From: Brevundimonas sp. NIBR10
GTDB taxonomy: Bacteria; Pseudomonadota; Alphaproteobacteria; Caulobacterales; Caulobacteraceae
Length of the DNA: 64,000 nt
Assembly (NCBI RefSeq): GCF_027912515.1
Contig: NZ_CP115464.1
Location: 1-64,000 of the forward strand
Direction: 5' to 3'
The position numbers and the translations under genes are program-made. Below are positions 1 through 8,506 of the stretch, one piece after another; the stretch's first letter is position 1, and every line of letters begins with the position of its first letter. The notes under the pieces are model-generated. The model was given only the letters and a program-made list of their open reading frames with translations. It was not told where the DNA came from and made no database searches.

Positions 1-1437
1 ATGCAGGGGGGCTTGGCGGTGGCGAGCATGACGGACCCGGACCGGATCTGGACCGAGGCGGCGGTGCGACTGCGCGCGGAAATCGGCGAGGGGCCGTTCA
101 GCTCCTACATCGCGCCCTCGGCCGTGCGCGCCGATGCGGCCGGCCAGCTGATCTTGGTCACCCCGACCGCCTATGCCCGCGACTGGGTGCGCAAGAACGC
201 CCTGCGTCGCATGAACGAGCTGTGGCTGGGCCTGGACGGCCTGTCGCGCCGGCTCGAGGTCCGTTGCCGCGCCGAGGTCGGTTCGCCGGCCCCGGCCATG
301 TCCGTAAACATCGCCAATGACACCGCTTCCCCGGCCTTGGCCCCTGCCCCGATGGCGACCGTGGCCCCGGTCACCGACGGCCCGCGCGCCGTCCGTGCCG
401 CCGGTCTGCAGGAGCGGCTGACCTTCGACAGTTTCGTGGAGGGGCAAGGCAACGCCTTCGCCTTGGCCATCGCGCGCCAGACCGCGTCCTGGGCCGACGG
501 CCATTTCAACCCGATCTTCTTCTGCGGCCCCTATGGCTACGGCAAGACCCATCTGCTGAACGCCATCGCGTGGGAGGCCCAGCGCCTGCGGCCCGAGGCC
601 AAGGTGGTCTATCTGACCGCCGAACGCTTCCTGTCGACCTTCGTGCGGGCCATGCAGGACCGTTCGACCGCCGCCTTCAAGGAGAGCCTCCGCTCGGCCG
701 ACATGCTGCTGCTGGACGACGTCCAGTTCGTGGGCGGCAAGGCCTCCACGCAAGAGGAGCTGCTCTCGACCCTGACCGCCCTGATCGAGGACGGCAAACG
801 GATCGTGCTGTCGGCCGACCGTCCGCCCATGGCCCTGTCCGAGGTCGAGCCCCGGCTGCGCAGCCACCTGGCCGCCGGCCTGACCTGCCCCGTAGAGCCC
901 GCCGACCGGGCGCTGAAGATCGCGGTGGCCCAGAACCGCCTTGCGGCCTTTGCCCGCCTGGGCCTGGTCCAGGGCGAGGCCCAGCGCGAGGTGCTGGAGC
1001 AGATGGTCGATCGCACCCCCGGCTCGGTCCGTGAGCTGGAAGGCGCCGTCAACACCCTGGCCGCCGCGGCCGGTCCTCGCCTGTCGAGCCTGGGCGTCGA
1101 TGAGGCCCTGACCCTGCTGGGCGCGGCCCTGCGCGGGGGCCCAGAGCGCCGGATTACCGTCGACGAGATCCAGAAGACGGTGGCCGAACATTTCAACATG
1201 AAGCAGGTCGATCTGCTGAGCGAACGCCGGACCCGGGCCATCGCCCGGCCGCGCCAGATCGCCATGTATCTGTGCAAGCAGCACACGACCCGGTCCTATC
1301 CCGACATCGGCCGCCGCTTCGGTGGGCGCGACCACACCACCGTCCTGCACGGGGTTCGCAAGATCGAGGAACTGCTGCCCGCCGACGACCAGATCGCCCG
1401 CGACGTCGAGGCCCTGACCCGCAAGCTGCGGGGCTAG
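1..1437 (+). CDS. dnaA: Chromosomal replication initiator DnaA
   Basis: DnaA binds DnaA boxes at oriC and melts the origin with ATP. The 478-residue frame shows the usual order: a short N-terminal domain I, a variable Ala/Pro-rich linker (about residues 95-135), an AAA+ domain with Walker A GPYGYGKTHL near residue 175 and Walker B LLLDDVQF near 235, and the C-terminal DNA-binding domain with the signature GGRDHTTVLHG near residue 440. The frame opens at base 1; a second ATG at base 28 (MTDPDRIW) is an equally plausible start. It ends convergently with kdsB, the two stop codons sharing the CTAG at 1434-1437. In Caulobacter DnaA also activates gcrA, which is present here at 45.8 kb. Confidence 0.97.
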   Translation: MQGGLAVASMTDPDRIWTEAAVRLRAEIGEGPFSSYIAPSAVRADAAGQLILVTPTAYARDWVRKNALRRMNELWLGLDGLSRRLEVRCRAEVGSPAPAMSVNIANDTASPALAPAPMATVAPVTDGPRAVRAAGLQERLTFDSFVEGQGNAFALAIARQTASWADGHFNPIFFCGPYGYGKTHLLNAIAWEAQRLRPEAKVVYLTAERFLSTFVRAMQDRSTAAFKESLRSADMLLLDDVQFVGGKASTQEELLSTLTALIEDGKRIVLSADRPPMALSEVEPRLRSHLAAGLTCPVEPADRALKIAVAQNRLAAFARLGLVQGEAQREVLEQMVDRTPGSVRELEGAVNTLAAAAGPRLSSLGVDEALTLLGAALRGGPERRITVDEIQKTVAEHFNMKQVDLLSERRTRAIARPRQIAMYLCKQHTTRSYPDIGRRFGGRDHTTVLHGVRKIEELLPADDQIARDVEALTRKLRG

Positions 1438-2156
1438 GCCAGCCTTCGCGCTGCCTCGAGGTCGGCCGGGTTGTCGACCGACAGGGGGGCCTCGCCGATA
1501 ACGGCGGCCCAGATCGACAGGCCCATCTCCAGGGCCCGCAACTGCTCCAGCTTCTCGCGGGTCTCCAGCGGCGACGGGGGGGCGGCGCAGAAGCGCGTCA
1601 GGGCCTCGCGGCGATAGCCGTAGATGCCGATGTGACGCCAGACGGGGGCGTCGCCGTACAGGGTCGAGCGGGTGAAATACAGGGCCCGGCCGTGCCGCTG
1701 GCCCTCCTCGATCGCCAGCACCGCCTTGACCACATCGACATTGGTCCGGTCCGAAGGATCGGCCTCCGTGGCCACCAGGGTGGCGATGTCGCAGGTGGGC
1801 TCTCCATGCAACAGGGCCGCGCAGGCGGTGGCCAGGCCCGGATCGGCGAACGGCATGTCGCCCTGCAGGTTGATGACGGCGTCGTATTCGCCGTCCGGGT
1901 CCAGGGCCTCCAGCGCGGCGCGGATGCGATCCGATCCCGAGGGCAGGCCGGGGTCGGTCAGGACGGCCGTGCCGCCGATCCCGGTGATGGCATCCACGAT
2001 GGCCTGGTCCCCCGCCGCGACCGCGACCGGCAGGCCCGAAGCCAGGGCCCCCTCATAGGCGCGCACGATCATCGGCTTGCCGCCGATGTCGGCCAGGGGC
2101 TTGTTCGGCAACCGGGTCGCGGCCATCCGGGCGGGGATCAGGACGAGGGGATTCAT
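1434..2156 (-). CDS. kdsB: 3-deoxy-manno-octulosonate cytidylyltransferase
   Basis: KdsB activates Kdo with CTP to give CMP-Kdo for the lipopolysaccharide inner core in the cytoplasm. The N-terminus MNPLVLIPARMAATRLPNKP is the nucleotidyltransferase signature, and NLQGDMPF near residue 98 is the metal/substrate motif of the family. The 240-residue length is normal. The ATG at 2156 was chosen because the PARMAATRLP motif then begins at the usual distance; an in-frame ATG 5 codons upstream (2171) is possible. It converges on dnaA with a 4-base overlap. Confidence 0.95.
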   Translation of the reverse strand: MNPLVLIPARMAATRLPNKPLADIGGKPMIVRAYEGALASGLPVAVAAGDQAIVDAITGIGGTAVLTDPGLPSGSDRIRAALEALDPDGEYDAVINLQGDMPFADPGLATACAALLHGEPTCDIATLVATEADPSDRTNVDVVKAVLAIEEGQRHGRALYFTRSTLYGDAPVWRHIGIYGYRREALTRFCAAPPSPLETREKLEQLRALEMGLSIWAAVIGEAPLSVDNPADLEAARRLA

Positions 2157-2340
2157 GCGGGTCTTTCGCAACTGGATTAGGCTGCGACGCTAGAGCGTCA
2201 TCGTTTCAGGGGGAAGCCGCTCCCGGCCGGTTGCGAACCTCGCCGGGCCGTGTCAGAGACGCCCACGCAAGGATATCGCCCATCCGTGCAGCGCAATCGT
2301 GCTGTACGTCCGGGCCCAGAGACGGGATGCGACGACGCGT

Positions 2341-3078
2341 ATGAGCGGCGATCTGAAGTGGAACAAGATTTTCGGCGCCGGTCTGGCGACGGCTTTCGTG
2401 ATTATCGGCGTCCAGCAGGTGTCCACGCACCTGTATGCGACCCATGAGCCCGAGAAGATGGGCTATTTCATCAACGCGCCCGAAGAGGCCGAGGGCGGCG
2501 CCGAGGAAGTCGAACTGCTGCCCGACTGGGGTACGGTCCTGCCGATCGCCGACGTCGCGGCCGGCGAAGCCGCCTTCGCGCGCTGCAAGGCCTGTCACAC
2601 CGATTCCAACGGCGGCCCCAACGGCATCGGTCCCAACCTGTGGGGCATCGTCGGTCGTCCCGTCGCGGGCCACGCCGGCTTCGCCTATTCCGACGCCATG
2701 AAGGGCCATGTCGCAGACACTGCGACCTGGACGCTGGACGCGCTGGACGAGTTCATCAAGGCCCCGCAGAAGGTCGTCGCCGGCACCAAGATGTCGTTCG
2801 CCGGCCTGCGTGACACCCCGACCCGGGTCAACCTGATCGCCTATCTGATCAGCCAGGGCTCGACCGGCTTCGCCATTCCGGCACCGGATCCCACCCGTCA
2901 GCCCGGCGCCGCCCCCGCCGCCGCTCCGGCCGAGGGTGCCCCTGCCGAAACCACCCCCGATAGCGCAACGGCCCCGGCCGGCGCCGCTCCGGCGGATGCT
3001 CCCGTCGGCGCCGCCGCGACCCAGACCAGCCCGGCCGCTCCGGCGGCCGCGACCAGCCCGGCGCCGCCGAACAGCTGA
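2341..3078 (+). CDS. Membrane-anchored class I cytochrome c (CycM-like)
   Basis: This is a monohaem c-type cytochrome expected to carry electrons between the bc1 complex and terminal oxidase at the periplasmic face of the inner membrane. An uncleaved N-terminal membrane anchor (about residues 9-27) is followed by a short acidic linker, the haem motif CKACH at residues 82-86, and the TKMSFAG segment that should supply the axial methionine. The last 45 or so residues are an Ala/Pro-rich tail of low complexity, longer than in mitochondrial-type cytochrome c. The ATG at 2341 gives the anchor directly after the start; a longer frame from 2299 adds 14 unconvincing residues. Confidence 0.92.
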   Translation: MSGDLKWNKIFGAGLATAFVIIGVQQVSTHLYATHEPEKMGYFINAPEEAEGGAEEVELLPDWGTVLPIADVAAGEAAFARCKACHTDSNGGPNGIGPNLWGIVGRPVAGHAGFAYSDAMKGHVADTATWTLDALDEFIKAPQKVVAGTKMSFAGLRDTPTRVNLIAYLISQGSTGFAIPAPDPTRQPGAAPAAAPAEGAPAETTPDSATAPAGAAPADAPVGAAATQTSPAAPAAATSPAPPNS

Positions 3079-3097
3079 TCCCCCGGACCCGACGCGG

Positions 3098-3208
3098 ATG
3101 ACGGTCGATCCCGATCCCGCCGCACAGACCGAAGGCCGCGCGCGTCTCTCATGGCGTAGCGCGGTCTTTGTCGTTCTGGGCAATCTGATCGTGGCACTGG
3201 CGGCCTGA
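3098..3208 (+). CDS. Possible 36-residue membrane peptide downstream of cytochrome c
   Basis: A short open frame begins 20 bases after the cytochrome stop and encodes 36 residues ending in a hydrophobic run (SAVFVVLGNLIVALAA) preceded by basic residues, a pattern fitting a single-span membrane microprotein. The codon third positions are GC-rich as in neighbouring genes. No family is recognised and no strong ribosome binding site is seen. It could equally be a chance frame. Confidence 0.3.
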   Translation: MTVDPDPAAQTEGRARLSWRSAVFVVLGNLIVALAA

Positions 3209-3452
3209 AAACCGACCGCCAGACCGCCAAACCGCCAGGCGCGCTCCATACAAATCAAGGACTTGAACGGCCGGCACGGACTACACCGCCAGATTATGAG
3301 AAATTCAAATCGCTGATGCGGTGTTCGGACCCGAACCTTTCAAAGACCTGTCGGGGCAGGTGGGAGCGGGCACGATCCAGCGCAAGGCCGAGGGGAGAAT
3401 TTATTCCTGTCTTTCGGTGCGCGGCGAATCCGGCCCGGGATCAGGCGTCCGA

Positions 3453-4295
3453 TCAGAAGGTGTCCAGCCGGCGGAACACAGGCGGCTGGAACCCACCCTC
3501 GGCATAGCGGGCCTCGGCTTCCGCCAGGGGCTCGGTGACGACCGCGCCGTGATGGCCGGTGGCGTGGATCAGGGTCTGGCCGTCCAGGGCCATGGCGGAA
3601 TGGCCGGTGAAGGCGGTTTCGCCCGACGGGGCCAGCCAGATGACCAGATCGCCGCGTCGCAGGTCGGCGCGGTCCACCGCGCGGCCCAGTTCGGCCTGCC
3701 GGTCCGAATGACGCGGCCCCTCCCGGCCGCAGGCGTAGAGCGTCTGTTGCACCAGGCCCGAACAGTCGGTTAGGGTCGATGAGCGCGCGCCCAGGGCATG
3801 GGGCACGCCCAGCATCCGTTCGGCGACCGAAACGGGATCGGTCTCGAACTCGCCGATGGGCGACAGGTCCTCAAGTGCGACGCCCGACCACTGATGATGC
3901 ACCAGGGCGTTGAGCGGCAGCACCGCCGAGACCGAGGCCACGCGGTGGGTGGCCAGGGGCGCACCGGCCGCCAGGGCCCAGCGGTTGACCCAGCCCACCG
4001 TCCCGTCCCGCCGCGCCCGACCCCAGACCCGGTCGCCGTCCCGGTCCAGCACGTCGAAGGCCTCGCCGAACAGCAGCTGATCGACGCGGGTCGCGGTCGC
4101 GGGATCGACGCCGTCATGGATGTCGAGGACGCCGACGGTCGCGTGCATGGCGCTGAGCGGACGGTAGGCCTTGGCGCGTACGAGTCCCTCGAGCCCCAGC
4201 TCGGCCAGATCGGGCCGAGCGAGCACGGTGCGCTCATCGAGGGCTGCGGATAGGGTCAAGCGAAGGCTCGTGCAGTTGGACCGGCGTTGTCGCAC
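3453..4295 (-). CDS. NlpC/P60-family (C40) cell-wall peptidase with SH3 region
   Basis: Likely a gamma-D-glutamyl-diamino acid endopeptidase-like enzyme acting on peptidoglycan peptides. Residues about 25-140 resemble the tandem bacterial SH3 region found in alphaproteobacterial members (LLFGEAFDVLDRDGDRVWG), and the C-terminal half holds the papain-like core: TDCSGLVQQ with catalytic Cys178, GHSAMALDG with His232, and His244 in LIHATGHHG as third residue. In related bacteria this gene sits next to a leucyl-aminopeptidase-family gene; here an RTX gene lies between them. No signal peptide is visible. The start is uncertain: an in-frame GTG at the VLARPDLAELG segment matches the family N-terminus better than the ATG at 4295. 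Confidence 0.85.
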   Translation of the reverse strand: MRQRRSNCTSLRLTLSAALDERTVLARPDLAELGLEGLVRAKAYRPLSAMHATVGVLDIHDGVDPATATRVDQLLFGEAFDVLDRDGDRVWGRARRDGTVGWVNRWALAAGAPLATHRVASVSAVLPLNALVHHQWSGVALEDLSPIGEFETDPVSVAERMLGVPHALGARSSTLTDCSGLVQQTLYACGREGPRHSDRQAELGRAVDRADLRRGDLVIWLAPSGETAFTGHSAMALDGQTLIHATGHHGAVVTEPLAEAEARYAEGGFQPPVFRRLDTF

Positions 4296-4395
4296 GGGAA
4301 TCCCAAGGTCCGGTTAAGGGCGGGGAGTTCTCGATGCATTGCGGGCCGAATTCAGCGTCTGCTACTTCCGAGGGAATGCGGACCTTCGCGCAAAC

Positions 4396-6249
4396 TCACA
4401 CATACCAGTCCTGGCCGTGGAAGCCGCGTGCGCCCTCCAGGTCCAGCATGTACCGGCCGCTGTGCGGCGACAGGTCGAAGGCCATGTCCGTGTCGAACAC
4501 ATCGATCTCGTCCGCTCCCGGCAGGGTCTGGGGCCCGGCATCCTTGACCGCCGGTTCCTCGCCGATCGCCCCGGTTGCCCACAGGATGTCGGACGCCACC
4601 AGCGTCGTGTTGGCCAGGCCGATGACCATGTCGGTCGAGCCGTTGCCGCCCAGGTCCACGAACAGGAACGACCCCCCTTGCAGATAGGCGATGCCGAAGG
4701 TGTCCGCCGCCCCGGTCCGCACCAGACGCAGGTCCAGCCTGTCCGTCCCGGACACGAAGCCGAAGATGCCGTCCGTCGCCGCCGCCGTCGAGTCCGAGGC
4801 CGCCACATAGACGAAGGTATCCGCCCCCGCGTCGCCGAACATGGCGTCGGCCCCACCCCCGCCGGTGATGGTGTCGTTGCCCGCACCTCCAGCGATCGGA
4901 TCGGCCAGCGACGTCCCGATCAGTACGTCATTGACGCTCGACCCGACCAGATAGATGCCGAACCCGTTGCCATAGGTGATGTCGGTGGCCTGCACCGTCC
5001 GTCCCGCCGCCGTGGTCAGGAACACGCCCTGGGCCGTCTCGGCGTAGATGAAGCTGGAGCCGTTGTCGGTCCTCAGGATCGAGATCGAGGTCGCGCCGAT
5101 CAGTTGCAGGTCGACCCGGTCCTCGCCCGTGACGAAGTCGTACAGGTTGTCGAACCCGGTCGTCTGGTTGGAATCTCCCTGCGATACATAGCGGAACACG
5201 TCACGCCCGGCCCCACCCGCTATGGCGTCCGCGCCACCGCCGCCGGTGATGGTGTCGGCCCCGTCGTTGCCGACAAGAGGATCGGGACGTGACGAGCCGA
5301 CGATGGTGTCATTCCCCTCCGAGCCGATGACATAAACTCCGAACGATCCCGTATAGGTGAAGTCGTTCGCATTCAGCGTCGCACCCGTGGCGAACAACTG
5401 GAACGCCCCGCCCGGCGTCTGGGCATAGACCACAGAGGCTCCGTTCAACCGCGCCACGCTGATCGAGGTCGCGCTCAGGGCGGTCAGGTCGATGGCGTCG
5501 AACTGGGTCACGAAGTCGGTGATGATATCCGACGACTCGGCCATCGAGTTCGATGAGATCTGATACTGAAATATGTCTGAGCCAGTGCCCCCCGTGAGGA
5601 TGTCAGCCCCCCCGCCGCCAGCCAGTAGATCGTTGCCTTGGCCGCCGGCAATAACGTCTGTACCAGCCGCTCCATAAAGGAGGTCATCGCCGAGGCCTCC
5701 ATCAACTATGTCATCGCCAGCAGCACCCAGGATCGTATCGCCCAACCGACCTCCGATCAGCAGGTCTGACTCTGAGGACCCGCTCATGAACGCCTGAAGA
5801 AATCGGTCGCCGCTTCCTGTTACGTCCCCCGCCTGAACCGCACCCGTGACGACAATTTCCGTCTGGCTACCCGGATGATCCACTCGCACCAATGTCGTCC
5901 CATTCGGATTTCGACCGATGTACAGGGAGTTCACGGAGTTGGGGACTTGAGAGAGAATTTCTCCTTCAACGATGATCGTGTCTATGCCGGTTTCAAAATC
6001 CGAGATTGAGTCAGCGCTCCCATTGGTGGAATCGCCAGCCACAAACACGAACACATCGCGACCGGCACCGCCCGATATCGTGTCGCTGCCTCGTCCTCCG
6101 CGCAGGACATCATCACCATCGCCGCCATTGAGGATATCGCTAGCGTCGAGCCCGATCAGGACGTCATCTCCAGCCAGTCCAGTGATCGTATCAGGACCAA
6201 GGGATCCAGTGAGCGTATCGTTGCCGCTTGTTCCGGTAAATGTCGGCAT
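4396..6249 (-). CDS. RTX-type calcium-binding repeat protein
   Basis: A 617-residue acidic protein with at least four blocks of glycine/aspartate nonapeptide repeats (GGxGxDxLx) at about residues 20-65, 170-225, 325-355 and 455-485, separated by beta-rich segments containing a recurring D-F-x(4-5)-D-x-I/L-D motif. Such repeats form calcium-bound parallel beta rolls in proteins secreted unfolded by type I systems. There is no N-terminal signal peptide, in keeping with that route, but no type I transporter gene lies in this window. No enzymatic domain is recognised. The start has a good upstream GGAG. The 5' third of the gene (about 5500-6250) is clearly poorer in G/C at third codon positions than the 3' part and the neighbours, suggesting a composite or recently acquired gene. 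It separates the aminopeptidase and NlpC/P60 genes. Confidence 0.85.
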   Translation of the reverse strand: MPTFTGTSGNDTLTGSLGPDTITGLAGDDVLIGLDASDILNGGDGDDVLRGGRGSDTISGGAGRDVFVFVAGDSTNGSADSISDFETGIDTIIVEGEILSQVPNSVNSLYIGRNPNGTTLVRVDHPGSQTEIVVTGAVQAGDVTGSGDRFLQAFMSGSSESDLLIGGRLGDTILGAAGDDIVDGGLGDDLLYGAAGTDVIAGGQGNDLLAGGGGADILTGGTGSDIFQYQISSNSMAESSDIITDFVTQFDAIDLTALSATSISVARLNGASVVYAQTPGGAFQLFATGATLNANDFTYTGSFGVYVIGSEGNDTIVGSSRPDPLVGNDGADTITGGGGADAIAGGAGRDVFRYVSQGDSNQTTGFDNLYDFVTGEDRVDLQLIGATSISILRTDNGSSFIYAETAQGVFLTTAAGRTVQATDITYGNGFGIYLVGSSVNDVLIGTSLADPIAGGAGNDTITGGGGADAMFGDAGADTFVYVAASDSTAAATDGIFGFVSGTDRLDLRLVRTGAADTFGIAYLQGGSFLFVDLGGNGSTDMVIGLANTTLVASDILWATGAIGEEPAVKDAGPQTLPGADEIDVFDTDMAFDLSPHSGRYMLDLEGARGFHGQDWYV

Positions 6250-6387
6250 GAACTGCTCCTGAGGTATTCGGTACCCTACTTCCTGGTGATCCCGATGTTC
6301 AACCTTGAGGCTTCCAGGGCTTTCTCCATCGCGTTTGCCGTGACCGGCACGGGCACACGCATGGACAGCGCGCTAACGGTTTCAAAG

Positions 6388-7773
6388 TCAGACCGGATAC
6401 CGCCGCTTGAGCATCTCGTAGCAGGCGCGCATCGCCTGGGCCTCGCCGCCTTCGGGCCAGCCGGGGCGGTTGCGGCTGTTCCAGGCGAAGATGTCCATGT
6501 GGGCCCAGGCGCCGGTGGCGGGGGCGAATTTCTGGAGGAAGAGGGCGGCGGTGATCGAGCCGCCTTGGGCCCAAGCGGCGGAATCGTTGCGGACATCGGC
6601 GATCTCGCTGTCGATCGAGGGCTTGTAGCCGGCCCACAGCGGCATCCGCCACAGGGGATCGCCGACTGTCGCCGAGGCGCTCAGCAGGTCGGCGGCCAGA
6701 GCCTCGTCGTCGGTATAGAGCGGTGGCAGGTCGGGACCGAGGGCGACGCGGGCGGCACCGGTCAGGGTGGCGAAATCCAGCGTCAGGTCCGGCGAATGCT
6801 CGCCCGCCCGGGTCAGGACGTCGGCCAGGATCAGGCGGCCTTCGGCATCCGTATTGCCGATCTCGATGGTCAGGCCCTTGCGGCTCGACAGGACGTCGCC
6901 CGGGCGAAAGGCGTCGGCCGAGACAGCGTTCTCCACCGCCGCGACCAGCACCACCAGCCGCACGCCCAGCCCGGCCTGCATGACCAGACGTCCCAGGGCC
7001 AGGGCGTGGGCGGCACCGCCCATGTCCTTTTTCATGTTTCGCATCCCGGCGGCGGACTTGAGGTCCAGCCCCCCGGTGTCGAACACCACCCCCTTCCCCA
7101 CCAGGGCCACCAGCGGCAGGTCGGTGCGGGTCAGGTTCCAGCCGATCTCGATGACCCGAGGCGCGCGCTGGGTCGTCGCAGCGCGGCCGACCGCGTGGAC
7201 GGCGGGATAGTTCTCGTCGAGCAGGGCGTCGCCCTCGATCACCGCGATGGAGGCGCCGACGCTTTCGGCGATCTCGCGGGCGATGGTCTCGATCTGGAGC
7301 GGACCCATGTCGGCGGCGGGGGTATCGACCATCTCCCGGGCGAGAGCACAGGCGGCGGCGATCCGCAGCGTCTCCTCGACATCGACGCCGGGGGGCGCGA
7401 CCAGCCGCGCGGCCTCGCCGCCGTCGCGGGTCTTGTAGCGATCGAAGCGATAGCCGCCGAGCAGGAAGGCCAGGGCGGCCGCCGCCCCGTCCGCCTCGGC
7501 GAGGCCCTCCAGCCGATAGACCCCGCCGGGCAGTTTCGCCGCTAGGCCGCGCATGGATTTCGGATCGAACGTCTTGCCCGTCCCGAACAGGACCTCTGAC
7601 AATGCCCCGTCATGGCCGGGGACCAGCAGCATCTGCCCCGCCTTGCCGGTGAAGGCATTGGCTGCGGCCCAGGTTCCGACGTGGCCTTCCAGCGCGGCGT
7701 CCGGTCCAACCAGACGGACCGGAACGGCGACGACGTCGGTTTCGGCGATCAGGATCGGAGGATGAAGCGACAT
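6388..7773 (-). CDS. Leucyl aminopeptidase family (M17) metallopeptidase
   Basis: A cytosolic dinuclear-metal exopeptidase that removes N-terminal residues from peptides. The 461-residue protein has a divergent N-terminal domain and a conserved C-terminal catalytic domain: GKGVVFDTGGLDLK near residue 232 (metal/catalytic Lys region), KKDMGGAAHAL, and the family signature NTDAEGRLILADVL near residue 312 carrying metal-binding Asp and Glu. Substrate preference cannot be read from the sequence, so no pepA symbol is given. Confidence 0.93.
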   Translation of the reverse strand: MSLHPPILIAETDVVAVPVRLVGPDAALEGHVGTWAAANAFTGKAGQMLLVPGHDGALSEVLFGTGKTFDPKSMRGLAAKLPGGVYRLEGLAEADGAAAALAFLLGGYRFDRYKTRDGGEAARLVAPPGVDVEETLRIAAACALAREMVDTPAADMGPLQIETIAREIAESVGASIAVIEGDALLDENYPAVHAVGRAATTQRAPRVIEIGWNLTRTDLPLVALVGKGVVFDTGGLDLKSAAGMRNMKKDMGGAAHALALGRLVMQAGLGVRLVVLVAAVENAVSADAFRPGDVLSSRKGLTIEIGNTDAEGRLILADVLTRAGEHSPDLTLDFATLTGAARVALGPDLPPLYTDDEALAADLLSASATVGDPLWRMPLWAGYKPSIDSEIADVRNDSAAWAQGGSITAALFLQKFAPATGAWAHMDIFAWNSRNRPGWPEGGEAQAMRACYEMLKRRYPV

Positions 7774-7794
7774 GGCGGAACCTCAGAATGCAGA

Positions 7795-7823
7795 AGGGTC
7801 CGGACGCGAAACGTCCGGACCCT
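7795..7823 (-). terminator. Strong hairpin, probable terminator of the PPC-like gene
   Basis: A 12-bp perfect stem (7795-7806 with 7812-7823) closes over a 5-base CGAAA loop, just beyond the stop of the minus-strand gene at 7878 and before the aminopeptidase start. The minus-strand tract after it is only weakly T-rich, so termination efficiency is uncertain. Confidence 0.55.
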
Positions 7824-7877
7824 GTAAGGTCTAGCGGGTCGCCGCGATCATTTCGACCGCGACGAGGATCGCCGTGC

Positions 7878-8366
7878 CTATTGCTCCATTTCCGTGATGC
7901 GGATCTGGGCCGGGGCCGGGGTCTCGCCATAGGTGCCGACCCAGATGTCATAGACGCCGCTGAGCGGGGTCCGGTAGATGACGCCGGGGTTCAGCGACCC
8001 TTGCAGGTCGTCGCCGCAGTACCACTGGCCGTCCGGGCCGTTGACCACCAGGGTGGTGTCCTCGCGCGAGTCGACGCGGATGGTCAGGGCCAGGCCCTGC
8101 TGTGCGCCGTAGGTGATGCGGAAGTCGGGGGCCTCGGTGATCATGCCGACGCACTCGCCGCCCAGTGAGGAGGCATCGTTGGCGTTGCGGTCGCCGCCCG
8201 CCGTGATCCGCACCGTATAGGGGTCGGGCGTGAAGCCGGCATTCAGGTTCACCGAGCCGAAATTGGGCCGCAGCGACGGATCCTGGGCCGCTGCCGGCAT
8301 CGCCGCCGCCATCATGGAACAGGCGATCGCAGCCGCGCCGAGGCGCATCGAAATTGTTGATTTCAT
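7878..8366 (-). CDS. Exported protein with pre-peptidase C-terminal (PPC)-like domain
   Basis: A 162-residue exported protein. The signal peptide covers about residues 1-28 and ends in AAMPAAAQD. The mature part matches the beta-sandwich pattern of PPC-type domains: LTIRVDSREDTTLVVNGPDG, then WYCGDD, then GVYDIWVGTY, the ordered strands that cap many secreted proteases. Two cysteines could form a disulphide. No catalytic domain is attached, so it probably acts as a stand-alone periplasmic or secreted binding module. The ATG at 8366 was chosen since it places the basic n-region of the signal peptide at the start. Confidence 0.75.
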   Translation of the reverse strand: MKSTISMRLGAAAIACSMMAAAMPAAAQDPSLRPNFGSVNLNAGFTPDPYTVRITAGGDRNANDASSLGGECVGMITEAPDFRITYGAQQGLALTIRVDSREDTTLVVNGPDGQWYCGDDLQGSLNPGVIYRTPLSGVYDIWVGTYGETPAPAQIRITEMEQ

Positions 8367-8506
8367 GGATAGTCCCCCAGCGGGCAACAGGCCCGAATAC
8401 CATCGTAAGCCGGATGCCGGATGAACGGAAGCTGAAGGGGCGGTCGTTAACCAATGCTTGACGCCGAAAGGGGATTCTCGACGCTCGATTTACGCAGGGA
8501 TCGCCC

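Noticed and set aside
1272..2180. 302-residue plus-strand frame opposite kdsB
   Set aside because: Shadow of kdsB; Arg/Gly/Gln-rich with no motif, and it overlaps the dnaA 3' end in another frame.
3209..3340. Possible replication origin in the AT-richer gap after the cytochrome gene
   Set aside because: No clear DnaA boxes (TTATCCACA) or CtrA boxes were found there, and the window start at dnaA is probably a numbering convention.
6276..6387. Short minus-strand frame ending LEASRLNIGITRK between the RTX and aminopeptidase genes
   Set aside because: It is continuous with a longer frame that overlaps the aminopeptidase out of register; only about 28 residues are independent and there is no ribosome binding site or family match.
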